From: Plasmopara viticola
Lineage: Eukaryota > Oomycota > Peronosporomycetes > Peronosporales > Peronosporaceae
Direction: 5' to 3'
NCBI GenBank assembly: GCA_001695595.3
Contig: MBPM02000041.1
Span: 310,001-374,000 of the forward strand
Length of the DNA stretch: 64,000 bases
Shown here: in pieces, positions 24,125-33,879 of the stretch
Position numbering within the stretch: position 1 is the first letter of the stretch
How the letters are laid out: each line of letters opens with the position of its first letter
Notes under the pieces: model-generated
Database searches by the model: none
What the model was told of the DNA's origin: nothing
Seen by the model: the letters and a program-made list of their open reading frames with translations, nothing else
Made by a program: the position numbers and the translations under genes

Positions 24125-24129
24125 GAAAT
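24125..24129. repeat. Target site duplication GAAAT, right
   Basis: Second GAAAT copy. Homology with the other effector 3' flanks resumes here (taagtgttttacataa against ttcggtgtttttcataa at 52,560). Confidence 0.85.
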
Positions 24130-24193
24130 TAAGTGTTTTACATAACCTATGCTACGGTGTGTTGGTAACTATTTGCCTTTAATCATTGTGCGT

Positions 24194-26464
24194 TTACAAT
24201 TTGTCACTCGGAAAAGGCCGTTCAAGCATCCACCGGTCAAGTTCAAACAGAAGAGCTTTCGCCTTCTCGCTCGTTGCCTCAACTGCAGTCGCCGCTGTTA
24301 ATATTCTTTCCAAATTTGCGTCGCCGATGGCACGGACGAGCGTCGACATCATATGATCTTGTTGAGGTGAAGGGTCCGCGTAATACGCCGTCGTGTAGTC
24401 CTCCCAAAGCTTCGAGCTTGGCATATTTCCAAAAAGTATCTGGAAGTAGTCTGCTTCCTCTTCTTCAAAGACTAGCATTGACACAACATTGGATGGAGTA
24501 ACCCCATGGTTTAAACAGGCCGATACCATCTCTTTTAAAAATCTTGGGTCCAAGATGGTTGCAATCTCTGGTGAAACCAATAACTTTAAAATTGTGGTTA
24601 CCACCCTTGATTCGCCAGCTGTAGCAAACTCTTGCACTCCCACCGCATGCAGCATGATCAGTAGCTGCTGGAAATCGACGTTTGCGGTGCTCGCAAAGTC
24701 CTCGACAAAAAAACTGCACTCAAAGTACAATTTGAGGTAACGCACCCAGAAGCTTTTTAATGATTTCTCCACGAAAAGAATATTGAACTTGTCAGCGTCA
24801 GCTTCACCGTGCATCAGCATGGACAAAACACTGGACGGAAGTGTTCTATCCAACAACAAGGTCGACATTAGCTCTATGACATGTTCATGGCTCGAGCTGA
24901 GATGGGTAGAGGACGGTGAAAGCAGCAATTTCAGAATAGTGCGGTACGCTACGTATTTCTCAGCTGCATGCGACTCTTTTTGCTTTGCCACCTGAAACAG
25001 CGTTTTCACTAGCTTTTTAAAATCGACATTTGCTGATTGCATCGACTCCGCATTGTTATAATTTGTTTGAATGTATTGCTTGAAGTAGCGCACCCAAAAG
25101 CTTCTTGACCACTCGTTCAGAAAAAGGATTGTAAAGTGCTTATCTTTCGCCTCATCGAACATCAGAGCGGACACGATGCTAGAAGGGAGTATTCCTCCCT
25201 CTCCCCACATCAACATCAAATAATGTCGATAATCCTGACTTTTCTGGAGGGGAGCATGTTGCGGTAAAGTCAGCACCTTCAACCAAGTGCTAATTGCCGT
25301 GTAAAGATAAGCACTTGCTGGATCATTCGAATTCTTCACTACGTCATTTAGCGTATCCAACAGCTGCTCGAAATCGAAATTCGCAGTATGCATCACATTG
25401 CTCCCACGATTGGGTTCCTTGTACAATTTTAAGTAGTGCAGCCAAAAGCGCCGTGATTGCTTGTTCGAGAAAAGGATGGTAAACTGTTCAGCTTTCAATA
25501 CATCGTGTACCAGCATCGACACAACTTCGGACGGAGGTACGTTCACATCCAAATATAAAGACATTAAACTTCTGATATAATCCTGGTCGTCGAACTTGTC
25601 CAGCGAAAGTAGAGATGTGAGTAAAGCAGCATCCTCGGAAGGTTTGTGGGCGCCAATTTGCCCAGTGCTGATAGCGTCGTGTTTGCTAAACAAAACACTC
25701 AGGTAGCTGGTCAAAACGGAAAATTTCATTTTCTCTGAATTGTCAAGCGTATTAGAAAAGCGCCCACCATGAGACAGGACAAAGGGCTTCTTCATGTACG
25801 CGTCAATACGATCGCGAAGAGTAACGTAAGATGCCTCTGCCGGACGGCTTTCCTGAACATTTACTTCGCTCTTAAGCAAAGGCATTTTTTTGAGAACTTG
25901 ACCTTTGATTTCATTGCTGGCGGCTTTGATCAAGTCTATAGCGAAAGGTCTTGTATCCTTATTTTTGACCGCAGAAATCAATTTGTTGGACAACACTTTG
26001 GGATTATGTGTGACCGACATTGCCGCGATAATAAACTCGTATGCATCCTCTTCAAAGTGACTGCTGAGTTGGCAGAGTAAATACAGCCAGTAAATCCATC
26101 GGTCATCAGATAAAAAAACATAAGCGGAATTGCTTAATTCCAATAGATCGTAGACCTGTTTCGGCGTCATTCTTTTTTTTATGTACTCCACAAAGCCCTG
26201 ACTTCTTATTCCATCAAAGACATGACTATTTCGACCCTTTCTCAACAACTGGGCAAATTCTAACAATCTCATCCCTCCCCTGTCTTCGCCATCTCCACTT
26301 TGAGTCTCGTTGACCACTGACGCAGTCAAATTGTCACGGACAAATGATGGCAAAGACGCCGTGTGTGATGCGTTCAATGGACCATCCGTCTCTGCTGTGT
26401 CGGTGAATGCATTCGCAGCAATGGCACTGGTCAGCAGTGCAATGCGTAAGTAAAACAACCGCAT
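24194..26464 (-). CDS. Secreted RxLR-like WY-repeat effector 1
   Basis: Intronless, 756 residues. The start chosen is the ATG at 26,464, which opens a signal peptide (M-R-L-F-Y-L-R-I-A-L..., likely cut after A-N-A at residue 19). An in-frame ATG 17 codons upstream overlaps the initiator motif and would hide the signal. In place of RxLR-EER it has R-D-N-L at 43-46 and G-E-D-R at 59-62. Four modules carry F-x-I-L-F then W-x2-Y-x3-Y, with W at 341, 457, 573 and 687: a period of 114-116 residues. A less regular helical segment fills 91-260. WY modules are the known fold of oomycete effectors that act in host plant cells; the exact target is unknown. About 88-90% like effectors 2 and 3 by eye. Confidence 0.87.
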   Translation of the reverse strand: MRLFYLRIALLTSAIAANAFTDTAETDGPLNASHTASLPSFVRDNLTASVVNETQSGDGEDRGGMRLLEFAQLLRKGRNSHVFDGIRSQGFVEYIKKRMTPKQVYDLLELSNSAYVFLSDDRWIYWLYLLCQLSSHFEEDAYEFIIAAMSVTHNPKVLSNKLISAVKNKDTRPFAIDLIKAASNEIKGQVLKKMPLLKSEVNVQESRPAEASYVTLRDRIDAYMKKPFVLSHGGRFSNTLDNSEKMKFSVLTSYLSVLFSKHDAISTGQIGAHKPSEDAALLTSLLSLDKFDDQDYIRSLMSLYLDVNVPPSEVVSMLVHDVLKAEQFTILFSNKQSRRFWLHYLKLYKEPNRGSNVMHTANFDFEQLLDTLNDVVKNSNDPASAYLYTAISTWLKVLTLPQHAPLQKSQDYRHYLMLMWGEGGILPSSIVSALMFDEAKDKHFTILFLNEWSRSFWVRYFKQYIQTNYNNAESMQSANVDFKKLVKTLFQVAKQKESHAAEKYVAYRTILKLLLSPSSTHLSSSHEHVIELMSTLLLDRTLPSSVLSMLMHGEADADKFNILFVEKSLKSFWVRYLKLYFECSFFVEDFASTANVDFQQLLIMLHAVGVQEFATAGESRVVTTILKLLVSPEIATILDPRFLKEMVSACLNHGVTPSNVVSMLVFEEEEADYFQILFGNMPSSKLWEDYTTAYYADPSPQQDHMMSTLVRAIGDANLERILTAATAVEATSEKAKALLFELDRWMLERPFPSDKL

Positions 26465-26508
26465 GATGAAAATTTCACCGTGACGCGAGTTTGCAAATGT
26501 ATTCTGAC

Positions 26509-26529
26509 CGCTCAAATAGCAAAAAAATG
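26509..26529 (-). promoter_or_regulatory. Putative initiator of effector 1
   Basis: On the minus strand this reads CATTTTTTTGCTATTTGAGCG, 45-65 bp before the ATG. Close forms lie at the same place before effectors 2 and 3. It resembles the oomycete initiator (CATT, pyrimidines, then CAWTTT), but not exactly. Confidence 0.5.
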
Positions 26530-28136
26530 TAAAGTAGAGCGAGATTTTGCAATACTAGGCTGGAGTAATGAGCACGCTATGTGTTTTGTGTCACTTGAAT
26601 TCTTCCGCTTAGAATATGTCAGAGTCTTGGTGAGCACACACTTCAATTCTTAGCGATACAGAGGCAAAATGTAAAGATACGGGATAAAAAATGTGTGACA
26701 GCGGTATTATGTAAGAAAACCCAAGATTAAATTTCTATCATGTTTGGTAGTTTTTCCGCAAGATACTTATCAGCTATAGAGTAATAATTTGTGTTACTGA
26801 CTTCTCTTTCTCCTACGAATCAATGTGAAACTTTCTTATTGTGGTATCGTGATTAAATGCGTGCGACAACTTTTTGTTTGTTGTAAACGCCACGGCACCT
26901 CTTACAACAATGGCAGTGGTGCATTCTTTACTGCCGACGACTATGCTGCATTTTATGTACGTTGCAATGTTCATCAGTCGCGACTTTATAAAACGTCGTC
27001 AATAAATCATCCTGACGCATCAAATCCACCTCAAAAACATGAAAATGAAGCATTAACCACAGAGAATATGGTGCAATTGCTGATTAGTATCATCTGATCT
27101 AAGATCCAGAGAGTTTGCTCGATCTTGACAGGAGAGTGTCTGCATTTTTGAGGTGCAACACGAACAGTACCGTGCGCTGCAAGATAAGCTTTTTGAAACT
27201 CTTTGAATACAACGTCCTTACAATTTGTTAAAGAGGATTACATGAATTGATGAAGGATAGTGGCAAGGGACCAATCAGCAGTAGCGACCTTGAATGAGAC
27301 GCAAGTACCGGTAATGGAAAAGTCGTAAATTCGTGACATAAAGACTATAGGTGAAGTAAGTGTATTTCTTGCCGACTTTGCAGTATAATGGGATGCGAGC
27401 GCAGTGCTAAAACAACATGTATCGTTTCTATTCACGACAAATCAAGCCGTGCGTAGCAGTCAAGTTGGCTACTAGTATTGCTTGTTAAAAAAAAGGAATT
27501 GTTCCATTCGAAGCTAAAGATGTGGCTGCTCGAAGCACGTGCTGCACGATTGACCTAAGGAATTTTGTAGCAAGTAACCTGCTTTGACATTATGAAGATA
27601 AGTGCGAAGAGGATTCTTATAAATATCGATTTATCACGTCAGGCCATTTACGTCGATATGTAAGCGCATCCATTCGTAGAGCAGTATGATTGCGACGTTG
27701 CCATATCCTCACTAACTTTAAGCACACTCTGACAGCGATACATGTGAGTCGGTTTGACGATGATGTGATTCGTAGCAGCTTGCTGAATGGGAAAAAGTAT
27801 GGGAGTCAAGCGAGCATTGATGGAAATAAGAAAGCCACGAATAAACGCCTTGTTGTAGATCGGCCACTTTTAGTAAATTCAATTGGCACACGAGACAAGG
27901 CGGCAGAAGCTGGACGTGCTTGTCTATTGTTTTGGTGTGAGATGCGTCTTTTGCTGAGCAGCAAAAAGACTTTTTGTGATCTTTGTATACACCGAAAGGA
28001 TGATTGAAGAACTGCAGGAGAGAGACCGTCGTCCTATCTTTGATTCTTGTGCAAAGCACAACCCATGCGAGTGTGGCAAAATTAAGACTGGCGAAGATGA
28101 ATCAGCTCAATGGATCGAGTTAGAAGCAGGAGTTGC
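26530..28136. other. Upstream flank of effector 1, partner of 60,745-62,390
   Basis: About 1.6 kb homologous to the flank of effector 3. It contains one short divergent ORF (listed separately). The rest is broken into many frames, with matching fragments in both copies such as the gtataatgggatgcgagcgc block at about 27,383 and 61,611. The homology stops where Copia 2 begins (28,137). It may be the remains of a larger ancient gene or element. Confidence 0.6.
26825..27097 (+). CDS. Short hypothetical ORF divergent from effector 1
   Basis: 90 codons, transcribed away from the effector. I do not recognise the family. It shares with the 91-codon ORF at 61,075-61,350 the blocks K-R-H-G-T-S, G-A-F-F-T-A-D-D-Y-A-A-F-Y-V-R and S-R-L-Y; several differences in the core are at third codon positions. 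The N-terminus differs between copies and the C-terminus diverges. It may be a worn exon of a former gene rather than a working one. Confidence 0.35.
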   Translation: MKLSYCGIVIKCVRQLFVCCKRHGTSYNNGSGAFFTADDYAAFYVRCNVHQSRLYKTSSINHPDASNPPQKHENEALTTENMVQLLISII

Positions 28137-28282
28137 TGTTGAGAAGAAAGTTAAAACCGAAGTGAATATATTTATCCTGACCAATGAATGGCTACCATAT
28201 GTAATTACTAATTGTGACGTACTTGTAATTACTGTGAGGCCATCCACCTGTTCAACATGCATTCAGCGGTGTAATGTTAACA
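28137..28282 (-). repeat. 3' LTR of Copia 2
   Basis: 146 bp. It carries the catatgg variant found also in the 3' LTR of Copia 1. Its terminal TTAACA has changed to TCAACA. Confidence 0.92.
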
Positions 28283-28295
28283 CTCCCACTCACCG

Positions 28296-29357
28296 CTAAT
28301 GCTGTGTGTCCTTTGTTGCTGACTTGGTCTTGATTCCGGAGGCTTCGCGCAGATACTTCAGCATCTTGGTTCCAAGCGCCTTGGTTAGCATATCTGCAAG
28401 CTAAACACTTGTATCAATGTAGCCAATCTTGAGTAATCCATGTTAAACGTTCTCCCGAATAAAGTGATGTCTGATGTCCACGTGCTTTGTACGTGCGTGG
28501 TAGCCCGCGTTGTTTGCCAAAGCTATCGCACCTTGATTGTCTTCCCATATTTGCGTGCCTCCCACTTGTTCTTGACCCATGTCCTTGAGCATTGCGCGCG
28601 CCCAAAGTACTTCTTGTGTGCACAAGCTGAGCGCCATATACTCTGCTTCTGCAAAACTTAGTGCAACTGTTCTCTGGTACTTGGACTTGAATACAACCGG
28701 AGCTTTACCAATGTTGATCGACACACCTGAGACAGACCGTCTGTCATCGGTGTTGCTACCCCAGTCAGCATCCGAAAAAGCTTCAATAATCACCTTTCCC
28801 GTCCCTCTTTGGTAAACGATCCCATGATGACGTGTCGAATTTAAGTAGCGCAATACATGAATTGCGGCGTTCCAATGTGTAAACCCCGGATTTTCGAGAA
28901 ATCGAGACAGTTATGTCACGATGTATGCGACGTCCGGCCGAGTGCAAGTTGTAACATATAGCAGACATCCAATTAGTGAGCGGTATGGTCTTGACCGAAT
29001 CTCCGAACGCTCAGCTTCTGTACTTGGTGACTTTGATGTTGACAGCTTGAGACCGGACGTACACGGATTGTCGACGTTCTTGGCGTTTTTCTGTCCAAAT
29101 CGCTCAGCCACGTCGCTAATGAAGCGTGTTTGCTTGATCATTAGTGTGGAAGCTGTCATGTCGTGGTCGATCTCCATGCCCAAGATGAACTTCGCCATAC
29201 CGAGATCCTTCATCTTAAAAACACTTTTAAGCATCCCCTTGACCTCTAGAATCTCGTCGCTCGTCTTGGCTGCAATGATCATATCATCGACATAAAGACA
29301 TACGTACACAAAACTTCCACCACTTTCTTCACGTAGACGCATTGATCCGCTCCACAA
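28296..29357 (-). pseudogene. Copia 2 pol: RT YVDD block and RNase H
   Basis: Counterpart of 7,310-8,340. It keeps L-Y-V-D-D-M near 29,290 and the RNase H blocks F-S-D-A-D-W and A-E-A-E-Y. Beyond the shared TAG near 28,404 it has two private nonsense changes: a TAA at about 28,914 where Copia 1 has CAA (Y-I-V-T-Q), and a TAA at about 28,443 where Copia 1 has CAG. The natural end codon is at 28,296-28,298. Confidence 0.9.
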
Positions 29358-30557
29358 CTTTTAAAATCGTTCTTCTTGAAGACGTGGTCGATCGTCTTGT
29401 TCCAAGCGCTTGCAGCTTGCCTGAGACCATATATAGCTTTGTTCAGCTGACACGCAAATCCTTGAGCTCCCTTAACACCAATTGGAACTTCCATGTGAAC
29501 ACGATCCGACAGTACACTGTTGAGAAAGGCGGTGTCGACGTCCAGCTGTTCCATTTTGTAGCCTAATACCGCACACACTGCGAGTACAACTCGAATTGAG
29601 TTCATCTTGGCCACTGGAGAGTAAGTCTCGAAGAAATCCACGCCGTGTTTCTGCTTGAAACCTTTAGCCACCAATCGTGCTTTGTAGCACAACACATCCA
29701 TTCTGGTCACGCTTTTTAGCAAAAACCCAGCGGCATCCAATCGTACGTCCACTTGATTCTCGTGGAACGAGTGTCCATGTTTTGTTTTTGTGATGCGACT
29801 GTAATTCGGCGTCCATCGCTTGTCGCCACTGTTCTGCCTCGTCACTAGACATTGCCTGCGCATGCGTGGTAGGCAAGTCTGATTCTTCACCAACACTCAC
29901 AGCGTAAGCGAGAATAGCTTCAGCTATCAGGCCGTCTTTATCAATCCTTGCACGCTTTGAAGATGGTGGTCCTTCGCTTCCTCCCAGACTTTCATCGGCA
30001 TCTGATCCGTTTTCCAGCAACAACATTGGTTCATTTGTACGCCTTGAACGTTCCACTTGCGGTCGAAATACCAATCGATCTTCCTGTGCATCCAGTGTAG
30101 GAGTTCTGTACTCTGTCAGTTCAGAGTGTACTGAGGTCGGTAATCGAAGCATCTCGACCCTTGACTCATTTGTGTCGGACTCCTCTTCATTCATTGGAGC
30201 ATCTGGAATTTCATCTTCTCCTTCACCCTCCATAAGTTCATCTTGATCTTGTTGGTGTTCCGTCGGCCCGGACACAGCACTTTCATCGTTGTCTTTGGTA
30301 ACGTATATCACTTTTATTTGTTTGGGCGGGTGTGTCTCATAAATGCCGCCCACTTCACGCTCGTCCAGCTTCACCGACCGTGATACTGATATCTTGTCTT
30401 TCTCCAAATCGTAAACTCGGTATCCCTTGGTGTCTTCGGCATAACCAAGGAACATGCACTTGAAGCTTTTGGCTTCGAGCTTTGTCCTCTTCACTTGATC
30501 AACGTGAGCATATCCATGAGACCCAAACACCCTAAGATGATTCATCCGTGGCTTCAT
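29279..30557 (-). pseudogene. Copia 2 pol: integrase C-terminus and RT core
   Basis: Two overlapping frames (29,664-30,557 and 29,279-29,896) match 6,079-7,357 of Copia 1 with one amino acid difference (N to Y near 30,340). They hold the integrase C-terminal block, the acidic linker and the RT blocks E-T-Y-S-P-V-A-K and L-D-V-D-T-A-F-L-N. Frame breaks are at the same places as in Copia 1. Confidence 0.9.
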
Positions 30558-31705
30558 CTTAAATCCCAGTTCATATGGGGTGTTTTTGGGTGCATTGTAT
30601 TAGGAGAGCGGTTGATCAGGTACACCGCAGTGCTTACTGCCTCTGCCCACCAACATGTCGGAACACACTTGTAGTGTAGCATGCTCCGTGCCTTATCCAT
30701 TATCGTACGGTTCATTCGTTCTGCAATTCCATTTTGTTGGGGACTGTATGGTACTGTACGCTGATGTATGATACCGTTTCGCTGACATAAATCCGTAACT
30801 GTCTTGTCGACAAACTCCGTTCCATTGTCCGAACGCAGGCACTTGATACGGGTTCTCCACTGATTATCATGCAGTGCTTTGAACATCTTGATCTTGTCGG
30901 CAACTTCACTCTTCTTTGCCAGAAAGTAAGCCACCACATATCGTGAATAATCATCCACAAACGTCAAAATGTGTTTAGCACCTCCTGTTGAAAGTGTCTT
31001 CATGGGTCCCATTACGTCTGTGTGAACTAATTCCAATACACGTGATGTCTTTGTCATGGAGCGTCCTGGAAAGGCTTCGATCGTCTGCTTACCCTTCATG
31101 CATCCACCACACAGGGTCTTAATACCTTGTTTTAGCGCAGGAATACCTTCTGTGGATCGCATAGATTTCACTAAAACGTCCTCACTTGGATGTCCCATAC
31201 GAGCGTGCCATAACACCCACTGACTATCAACTCCCGAGTATTGCACCAATCGTGCCTCCTCTTGCTCACAATCCAGTGTGTAAGCTTTCCCAATCCTTGT
31301 CCCAGTTGCCAAAGCTTCGTTCTTGTCCCAAATGATGCACGAAGCACGCTGAAATTCCACACTTAGTCCACGTTCGGCAAGCTTTCCCACCGACAGTAGA
31401 CGTCTGTCAAGTCCAGGGATAAGCAGCACTTCCATTATCGATATGCGTCTTCCATCTAAGTCGATAAGCTTCACTGTTCCAGCTCCTTCGACGCGTAACT
31501 TTCTGCCATCTGCAATTGTTACCTTGATGTCGTCTTTAAGTTGCTTGAAGTCGATCAAGTCACTTCGGTGAGGGGTCATGTGTGACGTCGCACCACTGTC
31601 GATCAGCCAGCTTACTGATTGCTCATCCCCCACAGCAAACACTGCATCATTACCGCTATAACGGTTTCTGGAACGGTTCTCAGCAGCTGGGCAGTCCCGC
31701 TTCAT
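30554..31705 (-). pseudogene. Copia 2 pol: protease and integrase
   Basis: 383 codons matching 4,931-6,082 with three amino acid differences. It contains the D-S-G-A-T-S-H protease motif and the integrase H-x-R-M-G-H, H-T-D-V-M-G-P, R-S-D-N-G-T-E-F and Q-Q-N-G-I-A-E-R blocks. It ends at the same extra base in the C run as Copia 1. Confidence 0.92.
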
Positions 31706-32377
31706 ATGACCAGTCTGGTCACAATTGAAGCATTTTCCCCGAAAACCGCCGCCCTTGCGTGGCGCGTAAATCTTGCGGCCACTTCATCGTCTGCCCTTGA
31801 TCCGTCCATCATTGTCTGTGGCTTCCTTCTTCTGTAGTCTGTCTGACTCCTACAACAGCTTCTCCTTGACTTCGATCAGAGTGATGTCCTTGGCGTTCTC
31901 CACGATAGAAGATATTATTTCATATTCCGCCGGCAAGCTGCTCAGAAGCACCACTAGCTGTCTTGATTCATCCACCGGCTCTCCCGTCATTTGGAGTCCC
32001 ACGACCAGCTCATCGCACGCGTCCAGATGTTCCACCATGCGAGTGCCACTCTCCATCTTAAACTCACGAAGGCGCCGTGTCATCGTGACACGGTTGTGTA
32101 AAGTGGAACGATGGTAGAAATCGCAAAGCGTTCCCCATGCCTCCAAGGCACGAGTAGCAGACCGTATCTTGGTCTGATGTTGTATCTCGACGCCCTGGGC
32201 AATTATACCCAATGCCTTGGCGTCATTCACGAGCCACGTCTCCGTTATTTCGCTCTCGCCCTTCGCGCCGATAATGTGTCCCAGCAGCCCTTTTCTTGCG
32301 AGGGCCATTCTCATGTTGAACTCCCAATGGTAGTAGTTACCATCTCCTAGGAGGACTTCGGTGCGCTTGGTAGTCAT
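31700..32377 (-). pseudogene. Copia 2 gag remnant
   Basis: 175 codons from the ATG at 32,377 to the same TAG as in Copia 1, with three amino acid changes. The frame continues past the shared TGA to the C-F-N-C-D-Q-T-G-H-M-K-R-D-C knuckle. A 21-bp in-frame deletion flanked by a short gc repeat removes seven residues (A-S-E-K-A-F-R region) that Copia 1 keeps. Confidence 0.88.
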
Positions 32378-32425
32378 GGCGGTGACGGTGTGGTGATGCG
32401 AGGCTGTTGTTTGCGGCTGTTAACC

Positions 32426-32571
32426 TGTTAAGAAGAAAATTAAAACCGAAGTGAGTATATTTATCCTGACCAATGAATGGCAACAATATATAATTACTAA
32501 TTGTGACGTACTTGTAATTACTGTGAATCCATCCACCTGTTCAATATGCAATCAGCGGTGTAATGTTAACA
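32426..32571 (-). repeat. 5' LTR of Copia 2
   Basis: 146 bp, with the tatatattg variant shared only with the 5' LTR of Copia 1. It has about 10 differences from its own 3' LTR and about 10 from the Copia 1 5' LTR. Confidence 0.92.
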
Positions 32572-33879
32572 CTTTTCGATAATCCATCTTGAGATATTTT
32601 TACCATCACATAATAAGTTACTGCTGTCGAGCTGTGTACGAGTCTAAAACTGGTATGCAATTAGCTGTAGGATGAATGACTATGGACCATTTTAAGTATC
32701 TAATCCGGGTATTGTGTTCCACACTGGATTGAGGTAGTGCTGTTGTACCCGCAAGAGCTTGTGCACGATTACCAGTCGATCGGTCAAAAAAAAGTCTTTA
32801 AAAATACAACTTTCTACCATTAACAATTTTGCTTTCTCCTGCATTGTTCTGTCGACGTTTGAAGCTACCGATGCAACTCTCCATCATTCAAAGCTTCACT
32901 AATGCATTGATGTCCATCAATGCCATTGGCAATGCTCAAACGTACGATGTTTTTTGTGAGGATTGAACTTATGGGTTTCGTCGCTGCGGCATACCTGTCA
33001 AGGATTCCTTTGTATCTGTGCTAATTTCAGAGGCCGGTCCCAATTTTTCTGCCACTATTGGCGGAGCCGACGAACCCGACTACGCTCAAGAAAAAGGCTT
33101 GAAGGAATTTGACATTCCCGGCGTATACGATGCCGTTGCATACAATGACGTGAACGAACAATACATGTCGATTGTGTCAGGGACGCTGACATGTGGCTCG
33201 TCTTCTGGGTGGATGATTTTCATCAACGTCGCACTCCATTTCCGTCCACCAAACACATACGTTGTTCAAACGGAGTGGCCGTATTCAGCAGCTCAGATAA
33301 TTGCCACGATAGTCAAGTTTTGTCACCAAAGAATTGTACATTTTCCGCACACCTGCTTTGCACTCGGTGTTGTTATCAACATTGGGTAGATTGTAATAAG
33401 CCCTGTGTTTCACACTAATTGGCGTGATCTTCAGCATCAACAAGACGACAGTAACTCTTGTTGAAGTGTTAGAAACGAGCAGTACGTGAACTCATAACAG
33501 TAATGACATTAATCGAAGATAACTCCAAAGCATTCACCGCATGCAATTATGTCAAGGGCTTTGAAAAAGGAGTAGCTTACAATTGGAAATACATGTGTTT
33601 TTTACCGTCTTAATTTGGGTAAGTATCATCTCATGGGATCAGCAAATAAAAAGTGTGACTTGAATTGGCTGTGAGTATAGAACAGAATCAAGACTCGATA
33701 ATCTAAGTGGATAGAATGATCGTGTGTGAGAACGGAGTAGTGTGTGGCCTGCGGTGGCAGACTCAAACGCTGGTCCAGTCCCTGTATATTCGAGCCATGC
33801 AGATGAGGAGAAATTAGACCTCTAAGCAGCGTGCCACAAATGACTTCCGCCTATTCTTCATTTGTAATGATACTCGCCA
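32572..33879. other. Spacer between duplication copies, left part
   Basis: Unique in this window. It holds one 123-codon ORF (33,018-33,389) and otherwise nothing recognisable. Its junction with Copia 2 shows no target duplication. Confidence 0.5.
33018..33389 (+). CDS. Hypothetical ORF, 123 codons
   Basis: The longest open frame in the spacer that is not part of a recognised element. The first half is acidic and polar (A-D-E-P-D-Y, Y-N-D-V-N-E-Q-Y); the second half is more hydrophobic. I see no signal peptide, no repeat and no known motif. It lies 0.5 kb upstream of a decayed Ty3/Gypsy fragment on the same strand and could be a remnant of it or a chance ORF. Confidence 0.25.
   Translation: MLISEAGPNFSATIGGADEPDYAQEKGLKEFDIPGVYDAVAYNDVNEQYMSIVSGTLTCGSSSGWMIFINVALHFRPPNTYVVQTEWPYSAAQIIATIVKFCHQRIVHFPHTCFALGVVINIG

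Larger units (their letters stand above)
1..28136. repeat. Segmental duplication, copy A
   Basis: This block aligns in direct orientation with 37,590-62,390. Matching landmarks in the same order are: the start of the window with about 37,590; 2,590-4,030 with 41,700-43,185; 8,505-18,015 with 43,190-52,540; effector 1 with effectors 2 and 3; and the effector upstream flank 26,530-28,136 with 60,745-62,390. Copy A differs by a Copia (4,044-8,499), a Ty3/Gypsy (18,021-24,124) and about 760 bp near 119-876 that copy B lacks. Its left end may lie outside the window. Its right end is cut by the second Copia. Identity by eye ranges from about 90% to over 99% along the block. Confidence 0.85.
28137..32571 (-). 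mobile_element. Ty1/Copia LTR retrotransposon 2
   Basis: A 4,435-bp minus-strand copy of the element at 4,044-8,499, with 146-bp LTRs at both ends. Internal protein segments are about 99% identical to Copia 1 and share its stops and frame breaks. It also has a 21-bp in-frame loss between gag and the zinc knuckle (near 31,826) and extra stops in the RNase H part. The LTRs differ from each other at about 10 positions. There is no target site duplication (gttgc left, ctttt right), and the two flanks do not join in the paralogous region near 62,390. Confidence 0.94.

Noticed and set aside
26465..26515. Upstream in-frame ATG extending effector 1 by 17 residues
   Set aside because: It would bury the signal peptide, and it overlaps the initiator-like motif; the corresponding extensions in effectors 2 and 3 start at different lengths and are not conserved as protein.
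28443..28914. RIP-like C-to-T mutation in Copia 2
   Set aside because: One private stop is a CA to TA change, but other differences between the copies are of many kinds (for example G to C and T to C), and RIP is a fungal process not known in oomycetes.
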